From: Nitrospira sp.
Lineage (GTDB): Bacteria > Nitrospirota > Nitrospiria > Nitrospirales > Nitrospiraceae
Direction of reading: 5' to 3'
Assembly (NCBI GenBank): GCA_024760525.1
Contig: CP060499.1
Coordinates: 186,001 to 250,000 of the forward strand
Length of the DNA stretch: 64,000 bases
The notes beneath the pieces were generated by a model. That model had not been told where the DNA came from. It was given only the letters and a program-made list of their open reading frames with translations, and made no database searches. Below are positions 50,917 through 58,631 of the stretch, piece by piece (the stretch's first letter is position 1; each line of letters begins with the position of its first letter). Position numbers and translations under genes: made by a program.

Positions 50917-51384
50917 TCAGTGTTTCGGCGAATGCTTCTGTGAATGGCGCTCACCGTCTGTTCGTTCGGTGCCGCTCTTGGTTCCGCGCGGAGTAAAGCG
51001 GGCTGCATAAGCCTCCTGTTCCGGTAACCTGAGGAAGACGATGATCCCGGTATCCGGGTTTATTGTGAATGCACCGGTCCCCTTCAGCATGTTCTCACCC
51101 GAGGGCTCCAATTCCACCTGGATTTTGGCCTTCTCGAACCCCTGTTGGATGGTGGCCTTGGCTTTGGCTCCATCAGTGGGGATGGCCTGATCCGAATGAT
51201 CAGTGACGTACAGCACCAGTTCTCCGTCCTCGGCGATCAATTCTAGATGATATGGGCCTGCGCTAAGCGATTGCCCGCCGTGGAGGGCCTTCACGGGGTC
51301 GGAGTGTTTCGCCGTGTGAGCTCCGACCGGCACTGAACCGAGCAGCATTGCGCACAGAGCGAAGGTTCCCAGCAGATGTCTCAT
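50917..51384 (-). CDS. Periplasmic HGGQ-type protein (first of tandem pair)
   Basis: 155 residues from ATG 51384 (GGAGAACCTACC upstream); a longer frame to 51444 overlaps the paralogue. Signal peptide HLLGTFALCAMLLGSVPVGA, then HSDPVKALHGGQSLSAGPYHLELIAEDGELVLYVTDHSD and GTGAFTIN, a beta sandwich-like domain; the tail is rich in Lys, His and Ser (QKHSPKH). Similar HGGQ/YHxELV domains accompany metal-efflux systems; a metal-binding role is inference. Paralogue of the adjacent gene upstream. Confidence 0.65.
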   Translation of the reverse strand: MRHLLGTFALCAMLLGSVPVGAHTAKHSDPVKALHGGQSLSAGPYHLELIAEDGELVLYVTDHSDQAIPTDGAKAKATIQQGFEKAKIQVELEPSGENMLKGTGAFTINPDTGIIVFLRLPEQEAYAARFTPRGTKSGTERTDGERHSQKHSPKH

Positions 51385-51440
51385 GGTAGGTTCTCCCAGA
51401 AAGCGAATTCCACGTCTATCGATAAAGCAGATGTCGATCG

Positions 51441-51923
51441 TCAATGCTTCGGCGCATGGTGGTGATGATGCTCGCCGTCGCCTTTTGGCGTTCCCTCGTG
51501 AGCTTTTTCGCTTGGGTCTGGCTTGGGCTTCAGCGGCATAAAGCGGGCGGCATACCCGTCTTGATTCGGGAGTTTCATGAAGACGATGACCACGGTACTC
51601 GGCGTGAGGGAAAAGGTGCCGGAGCCCTTGAGCATGTTGTTTCCCACGGGGTGGAGATGTACTTGTGTTCTTGTCGATCCCGTCTCAATGGTTGCTTTGG
51701 CCAGACCTCCGTCTACGCTGATGGTATTGTCCGCGTGGTCGGTGACGTATACTGTGAGGTTCCCATCTTTGGCGACCAGTTCCATATGAAACGGCCCGGT
51801 CATGCGCAATTGCCCGCCATGCGGGGCCTCGACGGATTCAAAAAACTCATCGGTATGGGCTCCGGCTGAGACCGAGAGCGTCAGCATGGCGCCGATGACC
51901 AGATACGCAACGGTGTGCTTCAT
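51441..51923 (-). CDS. Periplasmic HGGQ-type protein with His-rich tail (second of tandem pair)
   Basis: 160 residues from ATG 51923 (TTAGGAGGCGAGCGAAGC upstream). Signal peptide VAYLVIGAMLTLSVSAGA, then ESVEAPHGGQLRMTGPFHMELVA, VYVTDHADN and MLKGSGTFSLTP, matching the downstream gene throughout. The C-terminus is Pro/Lys-rich and ends GEHHHHHAPKH, a run of His that would bind Ni, Cu or Zn. The two genes are 57 bases apart on one strand and are clear duplicates. Confidence 0.68.
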   Translation of the reverse strand: MKHTVAYLVIGAMLTLSVSAGAHTDEFFESVEAPHGGQLRMTGPFHMELVAKDGNLTVYVTDHADNTISVDGGLAKATIETGSTRTQVHLHPVGNNMLKGSGTFSLTPSTVVIVFMKLPNQDGYAARFMPLKPKPDPSEKAHEGTPKGDGEHHHHHAPKH

Positions 51924-52014
51924 GCTTCGCTCGCCTCCTAACTTGCCGACCATTCAGCGCTTTCGGCGAAGTGGCAAGATCTCTTCTGGTTCAACTGCTC
52001 AGTGCGCATGGGCT

Positions 52015-52344
52015 CTACTTGAGCAGATAGTCTGAAACGAGTGCGGCAAGTTCGGCCTGCTCGACGACTCCTTCGCGCGCGAGCAGCAGTTTACCATGAG
52101 CGAAGAAATGGGTGGTGGGATAGGTTTCGAATGTGTGGGTTTTTTTGATCTCACGGCATCGGCCGGGCACGTGCATCTTGGCCTTGCCGACCTTCAGATC
52201 GGGAAACTTGGCGGCCACCGCTTCCAGGATTGGATCATAGAGCTTGCATGGCTCACAGGTCGCCAACCCGTATGCGACAATCGCCGCCGGCGCGTGGGTG
52301 AATTCTGCATAATTGGCGTCACTGACGTCGAGGACGTTGCTCAT
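52015..52344 (-). CDS. Thioredoxin-like protein
   Basis: 109 residues. A thioredoxin fold with the redox motif CEPCKLYDPIL near residues 30-40 (instead of CGPC) and the cis-Pro in TFETYPTTHFF. No signal peptide, so cytoplasmic. It could reduce the peroxiredoxin encoded about 100 bases upstream on the same strand. The gap between them carries repeated CTCAGCAC motifs (52425-52432, 52439-52446) and a matching inverted GTGCTGAG (52396-52403). Confidence 0.85.
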   Translation of the reverse strand: MSNVLDVSDANYAEFTHAPAAIVAYGLATCEPCKLYDPILEAVAAKFPDLKVGKAKMHVPGRCREIKKTHTFETYPTTHFFAHGKLLLAREGVVEQAELAALVSDYLLK

Positions 52345-52450
52345 GAGTATAGGGGCCTCAAGACCGCTCCAGCGGTGCCGAACCCAGAGCGCTAAGTGCT
52401 GAGCTTAAGAGATGAATCTCCCAACTCAGCACCCAACGCTCAGCACCGAA

Positions 52451-52921
52451 TTAGTTCAACTTGGAGAGCGCATCAAGGATTTCCTTGTCCTCGCGCGCAG
52501 TTTTGATCTCCTGCACTTTCACATAGGCGACCTTGCCGTTCTTATCGACGATCACGGTCGCGCGCTTGGAGCAGTTCAGCGGTTCGAAATAGAGACCATA
52601 GGACTTCGCCGTCGTCCGATGCACGTCAGACAGGAGGCGGTGCTTCAGGTCCAGCGAATCTGCCCAGGCTTTGTGGGAGAAGAAGCTGTCGCAGCTGACG
52701 CCGAACAACTCCGCGTTCGCGGACTGGAACTTGGGGAAGTCATCGGACAAACACTTGTTCTCTCCATGGCAGACGGGACTCCAATCCAGCGGGTAGAAGC
52801 AGAGCACGACGTTCTTCTTACCTTTGTAGTCGCTCAACTTCACGTCCTTCTGGTCTTGATCCTTTAGATTGAAGTCCGGTGCCGTATCGCCTGCCTTAAT
52901 TTCCGGTGCCACGTCGCTCAT
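52451..52921 (-). CDS. Peroxiredoxin (AhpC/TSA family)
   Basis: 156 residues; GGAGG upstream. GDTAPDFNLKDQDQKDVKLSD opens the fold; peroxidatic Cys51 lies in YPLDWSPVCHGENKC, the PxxxS/TxxC active site, with further Cys at 57, 76 and about 115 as candidate resolving residues. It reduces hydrogen peroxide or organic peroxides in the cytoplasm, using thiols. Next to a thioredoxin-like gene, its likely reductant. Confidence 0.9.
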   Translation of the reverse strand: MSDVAPEIKAGDTAPDFNLKDQDQKDVKLSDYKGKKNVVLCFYPLDWSPVCHGENKCLSDDFPKFQSANAELFGVSCDSFFSHKAWADSLDLKHRLLSDVHRTTAKSYGLYFEPLNCSKRATVIVDKNGKVAYVKVQEIKTAREDKEILDALSKLN

Positions 52922-53008
52922 CGCAAACCTCCTTAAGACTGTCTGTATGGGTGAGTTGGTGTACTGAGGTCTCGAATTGGAAGGACCCCACTATCTGTAG
53001 CCCTAAAC

Positions 53009-53038
53009 TTTGTAACCTGTGGTTTAAAGTGATGTCAA
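53009..53038 (-). promoter_or_regulatory. Probable promoter of the peroxiredoxin gene
   Basis: On the minus strand, TTGACA (53038-53033) is followed after 18 bases by TACAAA (53014-53009), about 88 bases before the start codon. The -35 is a consensus match; the -10 is weaker. Confidence 0.45.
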
Positions 53039-53097
53039 CGGCCCGAAAGGCCTACGCGCAGGCAAAGAATCGATAACGTATTGAGCGATCAAAGGAT

Positions 53098-53850
53098 TTA
53101 TGAGCTTTGAAGTTCGCGAAATCCCAGCATCCGTCCAGCTGGTGCGGCGGTCCGGTAATTCTTGATATGGATGGTACGACCAAGCAGAGGAAGGTCGAGC
53201 GCTGTTCCGACTTTGAGCGAATGGCCCACCCGCAGCAGTTCACCGGCTGATTCGGACAAGATCTCCTTGGCGGGAGTGTCGGACAGTCCCTTACCCCTGA
53301 ATAGCTCAATCTCATCCAGCCCGAATTTGCTCAAGCCCAAGGAGTAGGACCATACCTGGTCTGGTCGCAAAGTGTCGTCGTGGATGATCGAACAGTGATC
53401 ATCCAGGACAAAACTCGTGAGGGTCCGTTGCTGCCAGTCCGAGGGATTGACGTAGGCCTGCGTGATCACATCATGGGCGGTGCCCTGTGTCAGGAGAGTC
53501 AAGCAACGGGCCAGGCGCGCGGCCAGCAGGACGGTATCGGGCATGTCTCGAGGGGAGGCCATGGAGGGTGCGACGGCACCCATGAGGTCGTGTTCCCAGG
53601 ATAGTTGCTTCATGACCTCGGCGACATGGCTCTTCGGCAACGGCATCACCACATGAGCGGACCAGGGGCCATGGGTGGCCTGCCAGGATTCAGCCGAACC
53701 CTCTTCATGGCGGATGGCCAACGGCACGCCATACTCCCGCTCATACAGCATCTTGAGCTCATCGGTCGCTGGTGCGGTGCCGCGATAGCCGATGAAGTAC
53801 AACGGCGGCCGTTTGGCGGAAGGCTTAGGCGTCTTCTTACGAATTCTCAT
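53098..53850 (-). CDS. Hypothetical protein
   Basis: 250 residues from ATG 53850 (MRIRKKTPKPSAKRPP); a TTG 42 bases upstream is possible. After a basic, Pro-rich N-terminus there is a soluble alpha/beta protein with PLYFIGYRGTAPATDELKML, GPWSAHVVMPLPKSHVAEVM and FRGKGLSDTPAKEILSESA. No family recognised, no signal or span. It is 12 bases upstream of nothing on its strand and lies 54 bases downstream of typA, so it may share that transcript. Confidence 0.55.
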   Translation of the reverse strand: MRIRKKTPKPSAKRPPLYFIGYRGTAPATDELKMLYEREYGVPLAIRHEEGSAESWQATHGPWSAHVVMPLPKSHVAEVMKQLSWEHDLMGAVAPSMASPRDMPDTVLLAARLARCLTLLTQGTAHDVITQAYVNPSDWQQRTLTSFVLDDHCSIIHDDTLRPDQVWSYSLGLSKFGLDEIELFRGKGLSDTPAKEILSESAGELLRVGHSLKVGTALDLPLLGRTIHIKNYRTAAPAGRMLGFRELQSS

Positions 53851-53904
53851 ATCAAAGTCCGCGTCTCGTCGTCCGAAAAGCGTATCTCGCAAACAAACGA
53901 CGCT

Positions 53905-55761
53905 TCATTTCCCGGCTTTTTTCGCCTTGCGGCGATCGTCCGGGTTCAACAGACGCTTTCGCAAGCGCAGGTTCTGCGGGGTCACTTCGACCAGCTCATC
54001 CGCTCCGATGTACTCCAAGGCGAACTCCAGTGTCATTTCGCGTGGGGGAGTGAGGACCAAAGCTTCGTCGGAGCCGGACGCCCGCATGTTGGATAGATGC
54101 TTCTCCTTGCACACATTCACATCGAGGTCTTCGTCTCGGCTGTTTTGGCCCACCACCATCCCCCGATAAACCTCTACTCCTGGTCCGATGAACATCGCAC
54201 CGCGTTCCTGAGTCATGAAGATGGCATAGCCGGTACTGACTCCGTCTTCGAAGCCGACCAGTGAGCCATGCGGTGCCACGATTAGATCCCGCTCTTCCGC
54301 CGGTTCATATGCCGCAAACACGTGATGCATGATGACGGTCCCACGGGTCTTTGCCAGCAGCACGTTCTTGAGCCCCATGATGCCCCGTGTCGGGATGTGG
54401 TATTCCAGATGCATTTCACTGGTGCCCACATCGGAATGAATGAGCCGCATGTGCCGCATTTCGCCTCGGCGTTTTCCGATCTCCTCGATCACCGTGCCCT
54501 GATAGGTTTCCGGCACTTGGATGGTCAGTTCTTCGTACGGTTCCATGACGGCCCCGCCCTCACGGTGGAGAATGACCTCCGGTTGCGACACTTGAAGCTC
54601 GTACCCCTCCCGTCGCATCTGTTCGATCAACACGGAGAGATGGAGTTCGCCTCGGCCGGCCACGAGAAAGCGATCGGCGCTGTCCGTCTCATTGACACGG
54701 AGCGACACATTAGTTTCCAGTTCCTTGAACAGGCGCTCACGCAGATGACGTGACGTCAGAAACTTGCCTTCACGTCCGGCGAAGGGACTGTTATTCACCG
54801 AGAAGGTCATCTGAACCGTCGGCTCATCGATGGAGACGCGCGGGAGGGCGACCGGACGATCGGCATCCGCAATGGTATCGCCAATGCTCACATCATCTAG
54901 CCCGGCGACTGCGACGATCTCTCCGGCGGCGGCCTGTTCGGTGTCGGCTCGTTCGAGGCCTGAATAAACCGCGAGATCGGATACTCTTCCGGGAATCTGA
55001 GCGCCGTTCTTGCCGAGGACCATGACATTCTGCCGGCGGGCAATGGAACCGGACTGGATCTTGCCGATACCCATCTTCCCTTTGTAGGAATCTTGCACAA
55101 GGGCCAGCACAAGAATCTGGAGCGGGGCTTCGACGGTAATGGCTGGGGCAGGAATCTTCTCCAGCACCGTATCGAGGAGCGGCATGATATCGGTACCGGG
55201 CTTGTTGGCATCGAGTGTGGCGATCCCTTTAATCGCCGACGTATAGACGATCGGAAAATCGAGCTGTTCGTCGGTGGCTCCCAGATGAACGAACAGGTCG
55301 AAGGTTCGGTTGACCACGTCGTCGATGACGGCATCCGGCCGGTCAATTTTGTTGATGACGACAATGGCTTTGTGCCCAAGCGCCAAGGCTTTCCGCAACA
55401 CGAAGGTCGTTTGCGGCATGGGGCCTTCTTTCGCATCGACTAAAATCAATACACCGTCCACCATCCGGAGCGTGCGTTCCACTTCACCGCCGAAATCGGC
55501 ATGGCCCGGAGTATCGACAATATTGATTTTCACCCCGTTGTAGATGACGCTGGCATTTTTGGCCCGGATCGTGATCCCACGTTCCCGTTCCTGGTCCATT
55601 GAGTCCATGATGCGTTCGCCCATATCGTCGATCTTGCGATGGACGTGCGTTTGGCGGAGCACCGCATCGACCAGCGTGGTTTTGCCGTGATCTACGTGGG
55701 CGATAATGGCGATGTTACGGATATCGCTCCGGCGGTCATGAGGTGCGCGTAAGGTCGTCAT
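53905..55761 (-). CDS. typA: Translational GTPase TypA/BipA
   Basis: 618 residues from ATG 55761; an open frame to 55857 would run through a hairpin and a promoter. G1 AHVDHGKTT, then RERGITIRAKNASV, DTPGHADFGGEVER and NKIDRPDA are the GTPase motifs; domains II, V and the C-terminal domain follow, with LLNPDDRRKAKKAGK as an added basic tail. TypA binds the 70S ribosome at the EF-G site and helps ribosome assembly and growth under cold or stress. The leader contains a promoter and a terminator-like hairpin (listed). Confidence 0.95.
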   Translation of the reverse strand: MTTLRAPHDRRSDIRNIAIIAHVDHGKTTLVDAVLRQTHVHRKIDDMGERIMDSMDQERERGITIRAKNASVIYNGVKINIVDTPGHADFGGEVERTLRMVDGVLILVDAKEGPMPQTTFVLRKALALGHKAIVVINKIDRPDAVIDDVVNRTFDLFVHLGATDEQLDFPIVYTSAIKGIATLDANKPGTDIMPLLDTVLEKIPAPAITVEAPLQILVLALVQDSYKGKMGIGKIQSGSIARRQNVMVLGKNGAQIPGRVSDLAVYSGLERADTEQAAAGEIVAVAGLDDVSIGDTIADADRPVALPRVSIDEPTVQMTFSVNNSPFAGREGKFLTSRHLRERLFKELETNVSLRVNETDSADRFLVAGRGELHLSVLIEQMRREGYELQVSQPEVILHREGGAVMEPYEELTIQVPETYQGTVIEEIGKRRGEMRHMRLIHSDVGTSEMHLEYHIPTRGIMGLKNVLLAKTRGTVIMHHVFAAYEPAEERDLIVAPHGSLVGFEDGVSTGYAIFMTQERGAMFIGPGVEVYRGMVVGQNSRDEDLDVNVCKEKHLSNMRASGSDEALVLTPPREMTLEFALEYIGADELVEVTPQNLRLRKRLLNPDDRRKAKKAGK

Positions 55762-55784
55762 GATGAGGGTACTTCCGTAATGAC

Positions 55785-55814
55785 AAAAAAAAGACGCCCC
55801 ATTCGTGAGGCGTC
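55785..55814 (-). terminator. Terminator-like hairpin in the typA leader
   Basis: On the minus strand, GACGCC (55814-55809) and GGCGTC (55798-55793) form a six-pair stem with a ten-base loop and are followed by eight T (55792-55785). It lies 24 bases upstream of the typA start and directly after a predicted promoter. Either an attenuator of typA or the 3' end of a very short leader RNA. Confidence 0.6.
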
Positions 55815-55820
55815 GGCGGA

Positions 55821-55849
55821 AGTATACATGAGCACCAGCCGTCCCACAA
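55821..55849 (-). promoter_or_regulatory. Predicted typA promoter
   Basis: On the minus strand, TTGTGG (55849-55844) and TATACT (55826-55821) with a 17-base spacer; the expected start of transcription is near 55814, right at the foot of the hairpin. Confidence 0.5.
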
Positions 55850-55952
55850 GCGATCATTCAGGTGACATTAGACGGCGGAAGCTTGAGTTTTGGGATGACG
55901 CATTGTAAGGTTTTGGTAACCGCAGGTTCACGTCTACAGGACTCCATACCCG

Positions 55953-58355
55953 ATGCCGGACGACGGTCGATTCGTAGAGAGAGCTTTGCAACGGCCACGC
56001 CGTCGGCGCCGGTGGCCGATTGTCTTGATCAGTTTGGTGGCCTTCGCTATCGTCGGCGCGACGACGGTCGCGGGAGTCATCTGGCATTTTGCGCAAGATC
56101 TGCCTTCGCTCGACCTGCTCCAAAACTATCAACCCAGTCTGGTCACGACCGTCTACTCGGATGATCGCCGGCCAATCGGCCAATTCTTTATCGAACGCCG
56201 CATTCTGACTCCGCTCCCTGAGATTCCCAAAGCGCTGACGCAAGCGGTGATCGCGACGGAAGACGCGCGGTTTTTCGAACATCCGGGGTTGGATGCGATC
56301 GGAATGCTGCGGGCGGCTTGGACGAACATTCGGCATGGGGGCAAAAAAGTCGAAGGCGCGAGCACGATCACCCAACAGTTGGCTCGTTCGCTGTTTCTTT
56401 CGTCCGAGCGGTCCTATGAACGCAAGATTCGCGAGCTGATTCTCGCCTATAAAATGGAGGTGGTCTCCGGCAAGGAACAGATTCTTGAAACCTACTTGAA
56501 CCAGATCTACTTCGGACAGGGAGCCTATGGGGTAGCCTCGGCTGCTCAATCCTATTTCGGGAAAGACATCAGAACACTGACCCTGGCGGAATCCGCATTC
56601 TTGGCCGGACTGCCGAAGTCTCCCAGCCGGTTTTCCCCTTTCACCGCTTATGAGCTCGCGAAAAAGCGGCAAGAGCATGTTCTCAGCCGCATGGAAGAGG
56701 TCGGGTTTATTACTGCAGCCGAGCGGGAAACGGCCGCGCAAGAGAAATTGAATTTCCACCGGCCAGGGAGCGAGCACCTTGCACCGTACTTCGTCGAGTA
56801 TGTTCGCCAATTGCTCGTCGCAAAGTACGGTGAGTCGATGGTGTACAAGGGCGGCCTCCAAATCTACACGACCTTGAATTTGGAGATGCAAAAGGCGGCG
56901 GAAACAGCGTTCTTGTCAGGGATTCGCGAACTCGACAAACGTGAGGGGTGGCGAGGATCTCGACGAACCGTAGACTTGGCGACTTTTCAGCCTTCCCAGC
57001 AGGCGTCGTCGGATCAACCGCTGAAGTCCGGGAGTTTGGGCGAGGGAGTCGTCTTGAGGGTGGCCAAGGATCACTATGTGGTTCAGGTCGGGGCATTTAC
57101 CGCAAAGCTGGCGTTCGACGACATGGCCTGGGCGAAGCGGATTCTTAAGGGACCGGATCCCACGGTCGACTTCGTCGTCAATCCGAATCTGAAGCAACTC
57201 CTGAAGCCGGGAGATGTCATCGAGATCGCGATCAAAAAGATCACGAAGGAGGGCATCCTCCTCACTCTGGAGCAGACACCCGTGGTCGAAGGCGGGTTGA
57301 TTGCGATCGATCCGAAAGTAGGCGCAATACGGGCGATGGTCGGAGGCTATGATTTCTCCCGTAGCGAGTACAATCGTGCAGTCCAGGCGCATCGGCAACC
57401 CGGATCGGCGTTTAAGCCGCTCATTTATGCCACGGCAATGAGCCAGGGGTTGAGTCCGGCGACCCAGATTCTTGACGCCCCGGTCGTGTATGAGCAGGAA
57501 GAGGACGACAAAATTTGGAAACCTGAAAACTACGGACGAAAGTTTCACGGCATGGTGAGTCTTCGGGATGCGTTGGCGCACTCGCACAATCTTGCGACGG
57601 TCCGGTTATTGGACAAGGTCGGGGTGAAGAACGTGATCGAATTTTCGCGATCAGTCGGAGTGACGAGTCCGCTCCCTGCCGATCTGTCCTTGGGTCTTGG
57701 TTCATCATCGGTCGGCTTGATGGAGCTGACCTCGGTCTATGGCGTATTTTTGAACCAGGGGAGTCGAGTCGACCCGTTTGCCGTCAAATTAGTAAAAGAT
57801 AACACCGGTAACACGCTCGAAGTGGTTGAACCCGAGCCCCATGAGGTCATCGCCAAAGAGACCGCCTACCTGATCACAAACATGATGGAAGATGTCGTGC
57901 AGAAGGGAACCGGGCAGGCTGCAAAAAGTCTGGATCGTCCAATCGCCGGGAAAACCGGCACGACGAACGACTACATCAATGCCTGGTTCATCGGCGGCAC
58001 GCCGAACCTGGTCACCGGAGTGTACGTCGGGTTCGACGACCGCCGTTCGCTCGGGGAAAGCGAAACGGGGGCTCGTTTGGCCTTGCCGATCTGGATCGCC
58101 TTCATGAAAGAGGCCCTCAAACAGCTTCCCGTGGTGCCGTTCGAAATCCCAGACGGTGTGACCTTTGTAAAGGTCGATTCCTCGACGGGACTTCTGGAGT
58201 CGGAACAGGAAGGAGAAGGTCAAAAAGGAACAGTGGAACTCTTTGCGAAAGGCAGTGAGCCCACCCAAGCGGCTCAACGTCGATTGGATCCCACGGACTT
58301 TTATAAACTTGATCAGATTCCAGAGGGACAACCGGCAGGAGAGGGCGGTTTCTAG
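55953..58355 (+). CDS. Class A penicillin-binding protein (PBP1A-type)
   Basis: 800 residues. A basic cytoplasmic tail and one span (WPIVLISLVAFAIVGATTV) anchor it. The GT51 glycosyltransferase domain has Glu103 in VIATEDARFFEHPG and KVEGASTITQQLARSL; the transpeptidase has Ser485-x2-Lys488 (QPGSAFKP), SHN 544-546 and KTGT 667-670. An OB-like insert (about 365-445) is typical of PBP1A. It polymerises and crosslinks peptidoglycan. Divergent from typA; no partner lipoprotein gene nearby. Confidence 0.95.
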   Translation: MPDDGRFVERALQRPRRRRRWPIVLISLVAFAIVGATTVAGVIWHFAQDLPSLDLLQNYQPSLVTTVYSDDRRPIGQFFIERRILTPLPEIPKALTQAVIATEDARFFEHPGLDAIGMLRAAWTNIRHGGKKVEGASTITQQLARSLFLSSERSYERKIRELILAYKMEVVSGKEQILETYLNQIYFGQGAYGVASAAQSYFGKDIRTLTLAESAFLAGLPKSPSRFSPFTAYELAKKRQEHVLSRMEEVGFITAAERETAAQEKLNFHRPGSEHLAPYFVEYVRQLLVAKYGESMVYKGGLQIYTTLNLEMQKAAETAFLSGIRELDKREGWRGSRRTVDLATFQPSQQASSDQPLKSGSLGEGVVLRVAKDHYVVQVGAFTAKLAFDDMAWAKRILKGPDPTVDFVVNPNLKQLLKPGDVIEIAIKKITKEGILLTLEQTPVVEGGLIAIDPKVGAIRAMVGGYDFSRSEYNRAVQAHRQPGSAFKPLIYATAMSQGLSPATQILDAPVVYEQEEDDKIWKPENYGRKFHGMVSLRDALAHSHNLATVRLLDKVGVKNVIEFSRSVGVTSPLPADLSLGLGSSSVGLMELTSVYGVFLNQGSRVDPFAVKLVKDNTGNTLEVVEPEPHEVIAKETAYLITNMMEDVVQKGTGQAAKSLDRPIAGKTGTTNDYINAWFIGGTPNLVTGVYVGFDDRRSLGESETGARLALPIWIAFMKEALKQLPVVPFEIPDGVTFVKVDSSTGLLESEQEGEGQKGTVELFAKGSEPTQAAQRRLDPTDFYKLDQIPEGQPAGEGGF

Positions 58356-58364
58356 CCTCTCAGG

Positions 58365-58577
58365 CTACGACTTCGAATCCTGATATTCCTCATGCCAGGC
58401 CATTTGAATCGCTTCTAAGATTTTCTCGTTCGATTTCTTCGGGTCGTCCTTAAACTCCGGCAGGGCAACGATCCAGGCGTGCATGTCCGTGAAACGCACG
58501 GTCAGCGGGTCCGTCTCGGGGTGTTCTTCCACCAGCCGTATGGCGATATCTTGTCTGTCTTGCCACTTGAGATCCAT
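58365..58577 (-). CDS. iscX: Fe-S assembly protein IscX
   Basis: 70 residues, beginning MDLKWQDRQDIAIRLVEEHP and containing LTVRFTDMHAWIVALPEF and KKSNEKILEAIQMAW, nearly the full IscX consensus. IscX is a small acidic protein that binds IscS and iron and modulates cluster assembly. It is the last gene of the isc operon, 54 bases after hscA, as in other bacteria. No odd features. Confidence 0.92.
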   Translation of the reverse strand: MDLKWQDRQDIAIRLVEEHPETDPLTVRFTDMHAWIVALPEFKDDPKKSNEKILEAIQMAWHEEYQDSKS

Positions 58578-58631
58578 GGTCTCCTCGTCTTTCGTCGTCC
58601 GTGAGGCGGGTGGTGATGGCGGAAGGTCTTT

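Noticed and set aside
52396..52446. Repeated CTCAGCAC and inverted GTGCTGAG between thioredoxin-like and peroxiredoxin genes
   Set aside because: As a CRISPR or attachment site: only three short copies with irregular spacing. Noted only as a possible hairpin.
55854..56891. Minus-strand frame (345 codons) opposite the PBP gene
   Set aside because: Antisense shadow of the GT51 domain; would also run over the typA promoter.
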